Shown piece after piece: positions 51,559 through 60,267 of a DNA stretch of 64,000 bases. The position numbers and the translations under genes were made by a program. Below the pieces are notes generated by a model. It was not told where the DNA came from. It worked only from the letters and a program-made list of their open reading frames with translations, and searched no databases. Origin of the DNA: JALYJG01 sp033763555 (GTDB lineage Bacteria > Pseudomonadota > Alphaproteobacteria > UBA9219); NCBI GenBank assembly GCA_033763555.1, contig JANRKK010000015.1, positions 1 to 64,000 on the forward strand, read 5' to 3'. Positions within the stretch are counted from its first letter, which is position 1; the number at the start of each line of letters is the position of its first letter.

Positions 51559-52479
51559 TTAAACCCGCTTGACGCTCCGTGCGCCGTGGGGGACGGGGCC
51601 CGTCAGCATCCCGGTCTTTTTCGCCGGAGATTCTTTGCGCAAGAGGCGCAGGACGCGAATGAGCGTATCGCGCAGATCCTTGCGCTCCACCACAATATCC
51701 ACCATGCCGTGTTCCAGCAGATATTCCGAACGCTGGAAGCCGGGTGGAAGGGTTTCACGGATGGTGTTTTCGATCACGCGCGCGCCTGCGAAGCCGATCT
51801 GCGCGCCTTTTTCGGCGACATGGATATCGCCGATCATCGCAAAGCTGGCGGTGACGCCGCCTGTTGTCGGGTCGGTCAGCACGACGATGTAGGGAAGACC
51901 TGCGCTCTTCACTTCGTTGGCGGCGATGACGGTGCGCGGCATCTGCATCAGTGACAGCACGCCTTCCTGCATGCGCGCGCCGCCTGAGGCCGGGAAAACG
52001 ACCAGCGCGGCTTTGTTGGCTACGGCGCGGCGTGCGGCGGTGACGATAGCCTCACCCACGCCCATGCCCATCGAGCCGCCCATGAATTTGAAATCGAAAG
52101 CGGCGACAACCGTCTTTACGCCGCCCATGGTGCCTTCGGCGACGACAATGGCGTCGGGGCGTCCGGTGCGGCCTTGCGCTTCCTTCAGCCGTTCGGCGTA
52201 GCGTTTCTGGTCGCGGAATTTCAGCGGGTCGGCGAGAACCTTCGGTACATCGACGAAGCGGTAGCGGCCTTCATCGAACAGGGTTTCGAGGCGTCGTACG
52301 GGTTCCATCTTCAGATGATGGCCGCAATGGCGGCAGACATTCAGGTTCTCGTCCAGCTCGCGCTTGAACAGCATGGCGGCGCAGCCCGGGCATTTTTCCC
52401 AGAGATTGTCGGGGATGTCCTTTTTCGGACCGACAAGCGCGCGGATTTTGGGGCGGACGAAATTGGTAAGCCAGCTCAT
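51559..52479 (-). CDS. accD: Acetyl-CoA carboxylase carboxyltransferase subunit beta
   Basis: Transfers the carboxyl group to acetyl-CoA, with AccA, in fatty acid synthesis. The 306-residue protein has the N-terminal zinc ribbon (Cys30, Cys33, Cys49, Cys52) and the crotonase-like core: FDFKFMGGSMGMGVGEAI, FPASGGARMQEGVLSLMQM, DPTTGGVTASFAM and EKGAQIGFAGARVIENTI. The length is normal. No ribosome site of the usual type precedes the ATG. Confidence 0.97.
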   Translation of the reverse strand: MSWLTNFVRPKIRALVGPKKDIPDNLWEKCPGCAAMLFKRELDENLNVCRHCGHHLKMEPVRRLETLFDEGRYRFVDVPKVLADPLKFRDQKRYAERLKEAQGRTGRPDAIVVAEGTMGGVKTVVAAFDFKFMGGSMGMGVGEAIVTAARRAVANKAALVVFPASGGARMQEGVLSLMQMPRTVIAANEVKSAGLPYIVVLTDPTTGGVTASFAMIGDIHVAEKGAQIGFAGARVIENTIRETLPPGFQRSEYLLEHGMVDIVVERKDLRDTLIRVLRLLRKESPAKKTGMLTGPVPHGARSVKRV

Positions 52480-52587
52480 GGGGGAGGTTATTACCCTGTT
52501 TTTCCGGGGGTTTCCATAGGCGGGTTTAACTTAAGGATTAAGGGTATTTAACGAATTTTTTGCCCTTTTACAGGTAGAATCGGCGGG

Positions 52588-52863
52588 ATGGATGCGACCC
52601 ATAGCGATTTGCGCAAGCAGCTCCGGGATTACCGCCTGACCACGGCGGAGATCATCTATCATCTGCCTGACCATCCCTCACTGTTGCAAAGCTATATCTG
52701 GCAGGAGCTGGACATCGCGCCGCGCTTTCCCGTTCTGCATAAATTTCTGCGCTTTTGGGAAACGAAGCTGGAAGGCAAGCTGTATATGGTCAAGGTTGCT
52801 TCGCAGGAACTCATCAAGCCGAGCGAGTTTCGCTATTTCGACGGCGAATTTGTGATGCACTAG
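52588..52863 (+). CDS. usg: Usg family protein
   Basis: A 91-residue protein of the alphaproteobacterial Usg family (often near trp genes, function unknown). It has the family core YRLTTAEIIYHLPDHPSLLQ, SYIWQELDIAPRFP, FWETKLEGKL and ELIKPSEFRYFDGEF. Its stop overlaps the end of the convergent ogt gene by four bases. Confidence 0.93.
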   Translation: MDATHSDLRKQLRDYRLTTAEIIYHLPDHPSLLQSYIWQELDIAPRFPVLHKFLRFWETKLEGKLYMVKVASQELIKPSEFRYFDGEFVMH

Positions 52864-53408
52864 GCCCGTTTGCGGGTTTCCAGTGCGCCTTCCGATTCCA
52901 GCAAAGCCCGTTTCATCGTCAGGCCGCCGCCAAAACCGCCGAGCCCGCCATTGCTGGCGATGACGCGATGGCAGGGGACAATCAGCGCCACCGGGTTTGC
53001 GCCGCAGGCGGTGCCGACCGCGCGCACAGCCTTGGGACGGCCGATGCGTTTGGCGACTTCCGCATAGCTGAGGGTCTTGCCCTTCGGGATGGATGCTAAC
53101 GCCTGCCAGACCTTGCGCTGGAATTCTGTGCCATTCATCACAACTTTTGCCGGAGCGCCGAGGATATTTTTTGCGATCCTGGCGGTATCTTTCTCGGCTT
53201 TCGCGAAGGATGTTTGCGGCCATTCGCGTTTCCATTCTTTCAGGAGTGCATCCGGTTTTTTGCCCTGCGCGAAGATGACGCGGCAGACGGCGTTATCGGC
53301 ATCGAGGCCAATCATCAGTCCGCCGATGGGTGAGTTGTGATAGCCCCAGCGCACTTTGGCGGGCGGCTTTTTCGCGAAGGTGATTTTTGTTCTGGTGCTT
53401 TTTGACAT
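52860..53408 (-). CDS. ogt: Methylated-DNA--protein-cysteine methyltransferase
   Basis: Suicidal DNA repair protein that takes the methyl group from O6-methylguanine. The 182-residue product has the helix-turn-helix region TEFQRKVWQALASIPKGKTL, the arginine-finger area GRPKAVRAVG, and the active site IVPCHRVI (Cys146). A Lys-rich N-terminal extension of about 20 residues precedes the domain. GAGGA lies before the ATG at 53408. It is next to yacG with one base between them. Confidence 0.95.
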   Translation of the reverse strand: MSKSTRTKITFAKKPPAKVRWGYHNSPIGGLMIGLDADNAVCRVIFAQGKKPDALLKEWKREWPQTSFAKAEKDTARIAKNILGAPAKVVMNGTEFQRKVWQALASIPKGKTLSYAEVAKRIGRPKAVRAVGTACGANPVALIVPCHRVIASNGGLGGFGGGLTMKRALLESEGALETRKRA

Positions 53409-53409
53409 G

Positions 53410-53586
53410 TCAGTCCTCCTCAATCTTGATGGTTTGGCCGGGAGCTTCCTCCGTCGGCACACGGTATTTTTCGCCCAGCCAGCCGCCCAGATCGATGTTG
53501 GCACAGCGGACCGAGCAGAAGGGGCGGTATTTCTCGACCGATATTTTCCCGCAGACCGGACAGTTTTTCAGCATCGCCTGGGCCAT
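53410..53586 (-). CDS. yacG: DNA gyrase inhibitor YacG
   Basis: A 58-residue zinc protein: CPVCGK (Cys9, Cys12) and FCSVRCANIDLGGWL (Cys24, Cys28), then an acidic tail (IKIEED). The family binds gyrase and reduces its activity. A TTG two codons earlier is a possible alternative start. It lies directly after maf in the infA-maf-yacG block. Confidence 0.93.
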   Translation of the reverse strand: MAQAMLKNCPVCGKISVEKYRPFCSVRCANIDLGGWLGEKYRVPTEEAPGQTIKIEED

Positions 53587-53593
53587 CGGCAAC

Positions 53594-54172
53594 TCATAGT
53601 GGAAACCCGCAACCGCGCAGCATTTGCGCGACCTCGAATAGAGGCAGTCCGACTATATTGGAATGTGAACCGGAAATGAAGCGGATATAGGTTGCGGCAA
53701 GTCCTTGAATGGCATAGCCGCCCGCCTTGCCGATACCTTCACCAGAGGTTGCATAAGCATCAATCTCGGCAGGTGTCAGTGTGCGGAAAGTGACAGCGCT
53801 GTCGGCAATGCGCTCAAGGATTTTCCCGTTAGGCGCGCGCAAGGCAACGCCTGTATAGACATGATGCCGACGCCCGGACAGAAGCTTGAGGCAGGCGCGT
53901 ACCTCATCCGCCGTTTCGGCTTTTGGTAGAATGCGCCGCCCACAGCCCACCACGGTATCGGCGGCGAGGAGAAAGCCTTTCGGTTCGCGTTTGGCCGCCG
54001 CGTTGAGTTTCTCGCATGCGAGGCGTTGCGCCAGCTGGCGCGGCAGTTCTTTTGGGCGAGGCGTTTCATCGATGTCGGCGGCGATGATTTTATCCGGCGT
54101 GATGCCGATATCCTTCAGCAGCGCCAGTCGGCGCGGGGAAGCAGAAGCGAGGATGAAAATTGGGTTCGCCAT
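53594..54172 (-). CDS. maf: Maf-like nucleoside triphosphate pyrophosphatase
   Basis: House-cleaning pyrophosphatase for non-canonical dNTPs/NTPs. The 192-residue protein has the start ILASASPRRLALL, the catalytic AADTVVGCGRRI, SGRRHHVYTGVAL and GKAGGYAIQGLAATYI, and the terminal HSNIVGLPLFEV. The length is normal. It lies between infA and yacG, 17 bases after infA. Confidence 0.95.
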   Translation of the reverse strand: MANPIFILASASPRRLALLKDIGITPDKIIAADIDETPRPKELPRQLAQRLACEKLNAAAKREPKGFLLAADTVVGCGRRILPKAETADEVRACLKLLSGRRHHVYTGVALRAPNGKILERIADSAVTFRTLTPAEIDAYATSGEGIGKAGGYAIQGLAATYIRFISGSHSNIVGLPLFEVAQMLRGCGFPL

Positions 54173-54189
54173 GAAATGGCGCTCCGGCG

Positions 54190-54408
54190 TTATTTATGCC
54201 GGAAGGTGATCCGGCCCTTGGAAAGATCGTAGGGCGTCATTTCGACATTGACCTTGTCGCCGACCAGAACGCGAATGCGGTTCTTGCGCATCTTGCCCGA
54301 GGTGTGGGTCAGCACTTCGTGCCCGTTTTCCAGCTTCACGCGGAACATCGCGTTGGGCAGGAGCTCGGTGACGATGCCTTCAAATTCAAGCAGTTCTTCT
54401 TTGGCCAT
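54190..54408 (-). CDS. infA: Translation initiation factor IF-1
   Basis: A 72-residue S1-like OB-fold protein that occupies the ribosomal A site during initiation. The family sequence is complete: EGIVTELLPNAMFRVKLENG, HEVLTHTSGKMRKNRIRVL, and the end GRITFRHK. It is first in the infA-maf-yacG block. Confidence 0.98.
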   Translation of the reverse strand: MAKEELLEFEGIVTELLPNAMFRVKLENGHEVLTHTSGKMRKNRIRVLVGDKVNVEMTPYDLSKGRITFRHK

Positions 54409-54530
54409 GAAGCCCCTCGGTTTCGTACGGGCCGGAAAATGGCGGTTTTAAGGGCCTGCGTCAAGCGGGGTAAGGTTAAAATCCTTCCTGAAACTATTGT
54501 TAGCATTGACGGCAAACAGAAGCATTTGAT

Positions 54531-55097
54531 ATGCCAGAATCTTCATTTAAAAGAGTGGATATTGAGGGATTGTTCATGCATGTACCAAAAGTTCAAGATC
54601 GCTGGTTACCCGAATTTCTGTATGGTCAGGCCATTCTGCCTCGGCCAACCGGAAAAGACTTTTGGACTGGCTTTAAGGGAGTCAGAAAGGCTTTGCATAT
54701 TTTGCGGGCTGGTACGAAACCTGAATTGTATGACAAAGCAGCAGAACTTTGCGGCCGGGCCGTTACTCATTGGCACAATGAATTCAAAATTGTGTTGGAA
54801 ACGAAACCTAAAGGGGCAAAGCCTGAGGCATTCTTTGAAGCTCAGTGTTCCTATGACGCTAAAATCAGAGACATGCGTCATAACTCACTTATTCATGCTT
54901 GGGGTTTTGTTCTGGCCGTGATGAGTGAAAAAGGCATAGAGGTAACCCCTTGCGTAAGAGGGAATTTTTGCAACTCATTTCCAGATATCATGGAAAAAAG
55001 CCGTGAAGCAGCGTGTGATTTTCTGAATGATCCGCGCCGCCCCAAAGCCGAGACTGTACACGCGCGTCAATCTTTAAATTTGCGGCCTAGAGCTTAA
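54531..55097 (+). CDS. Hypothetical protein
   Basis: A 188-residue soluble protein without recognised family. It is rich in Lys and aromatic residues, with several Cys (FEAQCSYDAKIRDMRHNSLI). The ribosome site is weak. It runs into the end of metK, overlapping it convergently by 11 bases. Codon use looks less GC-biased than its neighbours, suggesting acquisition. Confidence 0.55.
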   Translation: MPESSFKRVDIEGLFMHVPKVQDRWLPEFLYGQAILPRPTGKDFWTGFKGVRKALHILRAGTKPELYDKAAELCGRAVTHWHNEFKIVLETKPKGAKPEAFFEAQCSYDAKIRDMRHNSLIHAWGFVLAVMSEKGIEVTPCVRGNFCNSFPDIMEKSREAACDFLNDPRRPKAETVHARQSLNLRPRA

Positions 55098-56265
55098 ACG
55101 CTCGCTTCAGATCGGCGACGAGGTCGAGCCGTTCCCACGAGAAATGCCCGTCATCCTCGGGGTCGCGGCCGAAATGGCCGAAGGCCGAGGTCTTTTTATA
55201 GATCGGGCGGTTGAGCTGCAGGCGTTCGCGGATACCGCGGGGCGAGAGCTTGACCAGTTCGCGCAGGATATCCGGAAGCTTCGTATCGTCAACATGGTTG
55301 GTGCCATGGCTGGAGACGAACACCGCGAGCGGTTCGGAAATGCCGATAGCGTAGGCCAGCTGAATGGTGCAGCGATCAGAAATTCCCGCCGCGACAATAT
55401 TCTTTGCCAGATAACGCGCCATATAGGCGGCTGAGCGGTCGACCTTCGTCGGGTCCTTGCCCGAAAACGCGCCGCCACCATGCGCCGCCGCGCCACCATA
55501 AGTATCGACAATGATCTTGCGGCCCGTGAGGCCCGCATCGCCATCAGGCCCGCCAATGACAAAGCGGCCCGTCGGATTGACGTAGAAATGCTCGTCGTCG
55601 CACATCCAACCGTCCGGCAGCGCCTTTTCCACATAGGGGCGCACCAGCGCGCGCACTTCGGCCTGATCAATCTTTTCATCATGCTGGGTGGAGACCACCA
55701 GCTGCGCGGCGCGCACAGGCTTGCCGTCCTTATATTCCAGCGTCACCTGGCTTTTGGAATCCGGGCCGAGCAGGGGGAGTTTGCCTGCGTGGCGGTCTTC
55801 GGAGATCAGGCGCAGGATTTTGTGCGCGTAGAAAATCGGCGCGGGCATGAAGCTTGGCGTTTCGCGGCAGGCATAGCCGAACATGATGCCCTGATCGCCT
55901 GCGCCTTCATCCTTGTTGCCCGAGGCGTCGACGCCCATGGCGATATCGTCGGATTGCGCATGCACATAAATTTGTACATCCGCCCATTGCCAGTGGAAAC
56001 CTTTTTGCGCATAGCCGATTTCACGCACGGCATCGCGCGCGGCCTGTTCCATTTCCTTCGGCGTGATGAGCTTGGGCCCGCGGATTTCACCTGCCAGCAC
56101 GATACGGTTGGTGGTCGTCAGTGTTTCGACGGCGACGCGGCTGTGCGGATCATGCGCGAGGAACAAATCGACGATTGAGTCTGAGATGCGGTCGCAGACC
56201 TTGTCCGGGTGGCCTTCACCGACGGATTCCGAAGTGAAGAGGTAATGGCGATGTTTCGTGGACAT
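55087..56265 (-). CDS. metK: S-adenosylmethionine synthetase
   Basis: Makes SAM from methionine and ATP. The 392-residue enzyme has the family motifs: FTSESVGEGHPDKVCD, the GAGDQGIMFGYA loop, GGPDGDAGLTGRKIIVDTYGG split across the active site, and GGGAFSGKDPTKVDRSAAY. The length is normal. I looked upstream for a SAM riboswitch of known type and did not recognise one. A family B repeat lies 67 bases upstream. Confidence 0.98.
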   Translation of the reverse strand: MSTKHRHYLFTSESVGEGHPDKVCDRISDSIVDLFLAHDPHSRVAVETLTTTNRIVLAGEIRGPKLITPKEMEQAARDAVREIGYAQKGFHWQWADVQIYVHAQSDDIAMGVDASGNKDEGAGDQGIMFGYACRETPSFMPAPIFYAHKILRLISEDRHAGKLPLLGPDSKSQVTLEYKDGKPVRAAQLVVSTQHDEKIDQAEVRALVRPYVEKALPDGWMCDDEHFYVNPTGRFVIGGPDGDAGLTGRKIIVDTYGGAAAHGGGAFSGKDPTKVDRSAAYMARYLAKNIVAAGISDRCTIQLAYAIGISEPLAVFVSSHGTNHVDDTKLPDILRELVKLSPRGIRERLQLNRPIYKKTSAFGHFGRDPEDDGHFSWERLDLVADLKRAFKL

Positions 56266-56332
56266 GAAAAACCGGGGGATTTAGTGAACAAGGCCGCCAA
56301 AACAGCATGAATTGGCTTAACGATCAAGTCTT

Positions 56333-56527
56333 AACGTCATCCCGGAAAATTCGCGAGCTTTGCGAGCCAATTTGTTCGGGACCCAGTCAGGCTTTCCATA
56401 AGACCAGAGTTTGTAAATAGGATAGCAGGTGGTGTCTGACAGATTTTGTGGCCAGGCCAACTGGGTCCCAGACAAATTTTCTTCCCCCGCTTTCGCGAGG
56501 GAAGAGAAAATTTTCTGGGATGACGTT
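56333..56527. repeat. Palindromic repeat family B, copy 4
   Basis: 195 bases, the longest copy. Ends are AACGTCATCCCGGAAAA and TTTTCTGGGATGACGTT, with inner GGGACCCAGT / ACTGGGTCCC. The extra length is in the middle. It sits between metK and the AstE-like gene. Confidence 0.85.
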
Positions 56528-56528
56528 T

Positions 56529-57404
56529 TTATTTTGTGGCTACCCCGAAATAAAACCATTCTTCGCCGAGGGGTGTGTCGGCGCGCGGCATGACGATAAC
56601 GCCATTGGCGGGCGCGGGGATGGGGCGGCCATCAGCATGGAAAGCCAGCGTTTCGCCTTTGGTTACGGGCTCCAGATTTTTCCAGTTTTTTGGGAAATGC
56701 CCTTCATCGTCGCGGTAAAACACCTGTGTCAGGGTGACGAGGAGACTGCCGGATGGTGCAGGCCGGGCCATAGAAGGTTCGTCCACCATATTAAGGTAAC
56801 GCAGCGCGTTACGAATGGCCTGATAGGCAACCTCGGGCGCTTGTGGGTCTTTATGCTGGCCGCATTCGATGGTCAGTGCCGCCGCGCCGAACTTGCGCGC
56901 ATATTCGGTGGTCCCTGTGGATTCCTCGTCCGAAGTTTCTTTCCGGCGGCCGGAATGGGCATAGGCTTCGGCCCATCCGGTCATGATGGTGTAGCCGCCA
57001 AGATTGCGGGCGAAGTCGAAGCCTTTCGCATCGCCCTGATTGGCCAGAATGAAAGGCGCGCCGCCGACGGTGTAGGAGTGGATGTCGAGCAGCACATCGC
57101 AATCCTCCAGCAGCGGGCAGAGGACATTGCCGATACGAGCTTCGTAAGTATCGGGCTTTTCCATGCGGCCGAGATAGCGATTGAGGTTGCGCTCGGTAAA
57201 GCGCACATCAGCTTCATAGGCGCGAGGGTTGGCGATGGGCACGAAGGTGACGCGCCCGCGCGCGATTTTCACGGTGCCGGAGTCAATGTCCCCGATAAGG
57301 CGGCGGATGGCAGCGGTACCACATTTTTCGTTGCCATGTACCGCACCGATCACCAGAAAGCGCGGGCCGGGCGTGGATGCGGTGTAGACAACCGGTTCAA
57401 TCAT
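56529..57404 (-). CDS. Succinylglutamate desuccinylase/aspartoacylase family enzyme
   Basis: A 291-residue zinc-dependent M14-like hydrolase. The metal site GAVHGNEKCG (His23, Glu26), DIHSYTVGG with the third His, and LTIECGQHKD with the catalytic Glu fit the AstE/AspA family. The C-terminal part has the small domain (EGHFPKNWKNLEPVTKGETL). The substrate is unclear. The ATG at 57404 overlaps the apaG stop, so the two are probably one operon. Confidence 0.87.
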   Translation of the reverse strand: MIEPVVYTASTPGPRFLVIGAVHGNEKCGTAAIRRLIGDIDSGTVKIARGRVTFVPIANPRAYEADVRFTERNLNRYLGRMEKPDTYEARIGNVLCPLLEDCDVLLDIHSYTVGGAPFILANQGDAKGFDFARNLGGYTIMTGWAEAYAHSGRRKETSDEESTGTTEYARKFGAAALTIECGQHKDPQAPEVAYQAIRNALRYLNMVDEPSMARPAPSGSLLVTLTQVFYRDDEGHFPKNWKNLEPVTKGETLAFHADGRPIPAPANGVIVMPRADTPLGEEWFYFGVATK

Positions 57405-57811
57405 CAATGCAGCCGCACGGGCTGATAGGGGCTGTCGAGCGAGAAGGCAGGAATTTCGATGTCAAACATCTCGCCGCGTTCATTCTCCATCTGGTAGCTG
57501 CCCGCCATGATGCCGGACGGCGTCGCCAGCGGCGTGCCGCTGGTATATTCAAACATATCGCCGGGCTCGAGCACGGGCTGTTCGCCGATGACGCCGGGAC
57601 CGCGCACCTCGTGCAATTCGCCACGCGCATCGGTGATTTTCCAGTGGCGGCTGCGCAGCTGCACCGTTTCCTTGCCCAGATTTTCGATGGTGACATGGTA
57701 GGCCCAGACGAAATGGCTGTCGTTCGGTGCGGATTGATCATCGAGATAAACCGGGCGGACGGTGACGCGGATATGGCGGGTGACGCTGCTGTAAGGAACG
57801 GATTTTTTCAT
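57404..57811 (-). CDS. apaG: ApaG domain protein
   Basis: A 135-residue fibronectin-III-like ApaG protein, linked in enterics to Co2+/Mg2+ efflux. It has family motifs VWAYHVTIENLGKETVQL, RHWKITDARGE, VRGPGVIGEQPVL and YTSGTPLATPSGIMAGSYQM. It is translationally coupled to the AstE-like gene downstream. Confidence 0.95.
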   Translation of the reverse strand: MKKSVPYSSVTRHIRVTVRPVYLDDQSAPNDSHFVWAYHVTIENLGKETVQLRSRHWKITDARGELHEVRGPGVIGEQPVLEPGDMFEYTSGTPLATPSGIMAGSYQMENERGEMFDIEIPAFSLDSPYQPVRLH

Positions 57812-57852
57812 AGAGGCAGTCTAGGCGAAAAATTTCGATTGCGCTATGGTAA

Positions 57853-57918
57853 GGCATTCAGCATTTAGCATTCGGCATTTGGGGGAGGAAATCTCCCGAA
57901 TGCCGCATCCTGAATGCC
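57853..57918. repeat. Nested inverted repeat before tRNA-Gly
   Basis: GGCATTCA / TGAATGCC on the outside, CGGCATT / AATGCCG inside, and GGGAG / CTCCC at the tip form one long hairpin of about 66 bases. Several tandem GGCATT-like units are included. It lies between the divergent apaG and tRNA-Gly, and may be a bidirectional terminator-like or mobile palindrome. Confidence 0.6.
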
Positions 57919-57930
57919 AAATGCCGATTT

Positions 57931-58004
57931 GCGGGTGTAGCTTAGTGGTAAAGCTCCAGCTTCCCAAGCTGGCTATGAGGGTTCGATTCCCTTCACCCGC
58001 TCCA
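57931..58004 (+). tRNA. tRNA-Gly(CCC)
   Basis: Complete cloverleaf: acceptor GCGGGTG / CACCCGC, D arm GCTTAGTGGTAAAGC, anticodon stem CCAGC / GCTGG with loop TTCCCAA (anticodon CCC), T arm AGGGTTCGATTCCCT and an encoded CCA end. Confidence 0.95.
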
Positions 58005-58046
58005 TAATGTGGGGTATAAGGAAGGCGTATAAAATAAAAGGCCATT

Positions 58047-58910
58047 ATGAGCGATACTATTCTAACCATTTCCAGTCTGCGCGAACAATGGAATGCGCTT
58101 CAACTTAAGGCGTTGATTCCTGCTCCTTTAACGGATGAGCAATTGGTGGCTGTTTTATATCTACAGCAGGTTCGAGAGAAGCTCGGCGACAAACCTGTGC
58201 CTAAGGATGCGATAATTCAGTTGAAACCTTTTTATGAGGCGATGCCTATCGCGGTAGCTCACGTGAAGAGAAAAGCAGCGCGTGAGATATGTGCTTTGAT
58301 ACGAGGCTTTCCTTCTCCGAAGGCTAAAAAGGAGTTGCCCAGGAGGGATCGTTATCATAGGCGGTGCACGCGTAACTTGGATTCGGGTAGATACCAAGCG
58401 GTTGAGCGGGTGCGCGAGGAATGTAAAAAAATACACCAAACTTTATTTGGAACGCCGGGAAAAGAGGATGACAGTGAGTTTGAGGTGGGCCTTTTTAGGC
58501 GTCCGAGAAATTCAACATTACATGCAGACGGTTGTGGTGCGTTCTATGGCGTGGAATATCTTTTACGGCTGAATGCGCTTCCGTATGAAGTTGTTGATGG
58601 AGCAAGGTTTGCCGTCCTGTCGAACCAAGAAAAGGCACTGGTTCGTTTGGCGCAGGAGCCGTTGTCTCTTCTTCGTTCACAGAAAAAGTACAAAGGTGCA
58701 GATGGAATTGGCCGCGCCAGCCGGGACATGCTGCGCCGAAAAGGCATTCTTAGAAGGGTTCCTTTAGGTGAGGTCAACTTGATTGCACCCAGCGATTCTT
58801 GTTTGCCCGGCAACAGAGGCACACTGCATTGCTCTTCGCTAACTCCTCGGAGAGGAGCGCATTCAGGGCTTTTTCGTTATTGGGCATGGCCAGTGTCTTA
58901 TTGGACATAA
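58047..58910 (+). CDS. Hypothetical protein after tRNA-Gly
   Basis: A 287-residue basic soluble protein of no recognised family (KAKKELPRRDRYHRRCTRNL near residue 100). The C-terminal 40 residues are Cys/Trp-rich and look unlike a folded domain. AAAGG lies nearby upstream of the ATG. Base composition is lower in GC than the housekeeping genes. Position 43 bases after a tRNA is typical of acquired DNA, but no integrase is present. Confidence 0.55.
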   Translation: MSDTILTISSLREQWNALQLKALIPAPLTDEQLVAVLYLQQVREKLGDKPVPKDAIIQLKPFYEAMPIAVAHVKRKAAREICALIRGFPSPKAKKELPRRDRYHRRCTRNLDSGRYQAVERVREECKKIHQTLFGTPGKEDDSEFEVGLFRRPRNSTLHADGCGAFYGVEYLLRLNALPYEVVDGARFAVLSNQEKALVRLAQEPLSLLRSQKKYKGADGIGRASRDMLRRKGILRRVPLGEVNLIAPSDSCLPGNRGTLHCSSLTPRRGAHSGLFRYWAWPVSYWT

Positions 58911-58983
58911 ACTAAGCCGCCGGACTGTGAATTGATTACATCCATATCTTTGGGAGTGGCTTCCGACGTGCTAATTGAACGTC

Positions 58984-59490
58984 ATGAAAAAGAAAACCAT
59001 CACCGTCAATGACAGGATGCAGAAGGGCTATCGGTATGTGCTGTCAGCACCGATGGGGAAGAAGTTCGACCCGGAATTCAAGCCAGACCTGACGCCAAAA
59101 GACATGCTGCGCATGGGCGTGTTCGGCGGCAAATATATGACCGATACGCGCAGGGAATTTCCCGCCAGCTGGTTCACGAAGGCAAAATTATCGAAGCGTC
59201 ATGACGCGAAGCTGAATTATTTCGGCGTCGATGCCAGCCAGCCTCTGGCCGAATGGCGGCGCAAGGGCTGGATTCATCCGGACGATCCGCGCGGTTGGTT
59301 CCAGTGGTATTGCCGCTATTACATGGGCCGCCGCATGCCGGAGGAGGACCGCCGCCAGATCAAGCGCTGGAAAATGATGCGGCGGCATATCCGTCAGATT
59401 GAAAAGAACTGCGAGTGCGGCGACTTCACCTGCCGCCGCCGCCAGCGACAGGCGCTGCTGCACTGGGCGTATGACAGCCGGAAGATGTGA
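58984..59490 (+). CDS. Conserved hypothetical protein
   Basis: A 168-residue soluble protein that I take to be a widespread conserved hypothetical: it has GYRYVLSAPMGKKFDPEFKP, MLRMGVFGGKYMTD, a Trp-rich stretch WIHPDDPRGWFQWYCRYYMG, and Cys residues CECGDFTCRRRQRQAL at the end that may bind a metal. The ATG at 58984 is chosen over a TTG three codons earlier. No function is known to me. Confidence 0.7.
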   Translation: MKKKTITVNDRMQKGYRYVLSAPMGKKFDPEFKPDLTPKDMLRMGVFGGKYMTDTRREFPASWFTKAKLSKRHDAKLNYFGVDASQPLAEWRRKGWIHPDDPRGWFQWYCRYYMGRRMPEEDRRQIKRWKMMRRHIRQIEKNCECGDFTCRRRQRQALLHWAYDSRKM

Positions 59491-59499
59491 TGAAGAACC

Positions 59500-59829
59500 T
59501 TAAGAGTATTTTTGTTTACATTTCTTTTTAGTGGATAAGTCTTTTAATTGTTTTAAGCGGATCTCTCCTGAAAGTTCTGCAGCGTCGCCTTCCATAACAT
59601 TGCCGATGCCAAAATCTCCCATAAATCCGAGAACATGCGCTCCACTCGTGTCATGGCGTTGCATGCGCACGGAAGATAAAAATTCATCTGCTTTGGCAAT
59701 TTCTATATGTATATCTTTACATGAATATTCTTGTTTTTCTGTTTCTGAAACTTCCGTAACTCGACCATAACGTTGTGTGGCGCAGGCGGTTACGGTCAGT
59801 AGAAGAGCGAGTGCTATACGAATTTTCAT
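59500..59829 (-). CDS. Small lipoprotein
   Basis: A 109-residue preprotein with a lipoprotein signal (IALALLLTVTAC, lipobox VTAC). The mature part is polar with two further Cys pairs (YSCKDIHIE, KKKCKQKYS) and a Gly/aromatic stretch (HVLGFMGDFGIGNVM). Function unknown. Confidence 0.65.
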   Translation of the reverse strand: MKIRIALALLLTVTACATQRYGRVTEVSETEKQEYSCKDIHIEIAKADEFLSSVRMQRHDTSGAHVLGFMGDFGIGNVMEGDAAELSGEIRLKQLKDLSTKKKCKQKYS

Positions 59830-60063
59830 GGTGTCCAGCCTGGTTATTGAAGAGTTGTGCAGGCTTGGTTTTTGGCATTATTTTCAAATAATTCAAAGCC
59901 TAATACCCCTGTATTTTGCGCTGGCCTAATAAATGCAAATGCGCTACAAACCCCTATCCCCACAAGCTGAAAAGCCAGTCCCCGCGAAAGCGGCGGACGG
60001 GGGAGTGTGACCGGAACTCAGTCGCGGTTGCGACCGGAAGACGGCCGCAGATGTCGCAGGCTT

Positions 60064-60139
60064 AGGAGTGTAGCTCAATTGGTAGAGCACCGGTCTCCAA
60101 AACCGGGGGCTGGGGGTTCGAGCCCCTCCACTCCTGCCA
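60064..60139 (+). tRNA. tRNA-Trp(CCA)
   Basis: Complete cloverleaf: acceptor AGGAGTG / CACTCCT, D arm GCTCAATTGGTAGAGC, anticodon stem CCGGT / ACCGG with loop CTCCAAA (anticodon CCA), T arm GGGGGTTCGAGCCCC, then G and encoded CCA. tRNA-Trp ahead of secE-nusG is the usual bacterial order. Confidence 0.97.
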
Positions 60140-60267
60140 CCCTGCTTCGCTCCGCGCAGCGGAGCTTCGCAGGGCAAGGCCCTGCGAGATAAAGTTAGGG
60201 TGGTCCTGCGTAGCCTTGGCGAAGCAGGACGGATGAAGAACGAGAAACACAAGTTGAGGGTGAAAAC

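Noticed and set aside
56266..56332. SAM riboswitch upstream of metK
   Set aside because: The 67-base leader did not show the conserved core of SAM-II or SAM/SAH riboswitches that I could recognise.
56448..57425. 325-codon plus-strand frame opposite the AstE-like gene
   Set aside because: Antisense to an enzyme with an intact zinc site, and its start lies in a family B repeat.
57931..58910. Integrative element inserted at tRNA-Gly
   Set aside because: An unknown gene follows the tRNA, but there is no duplicated tRNA 3' end and no integrase nearby.
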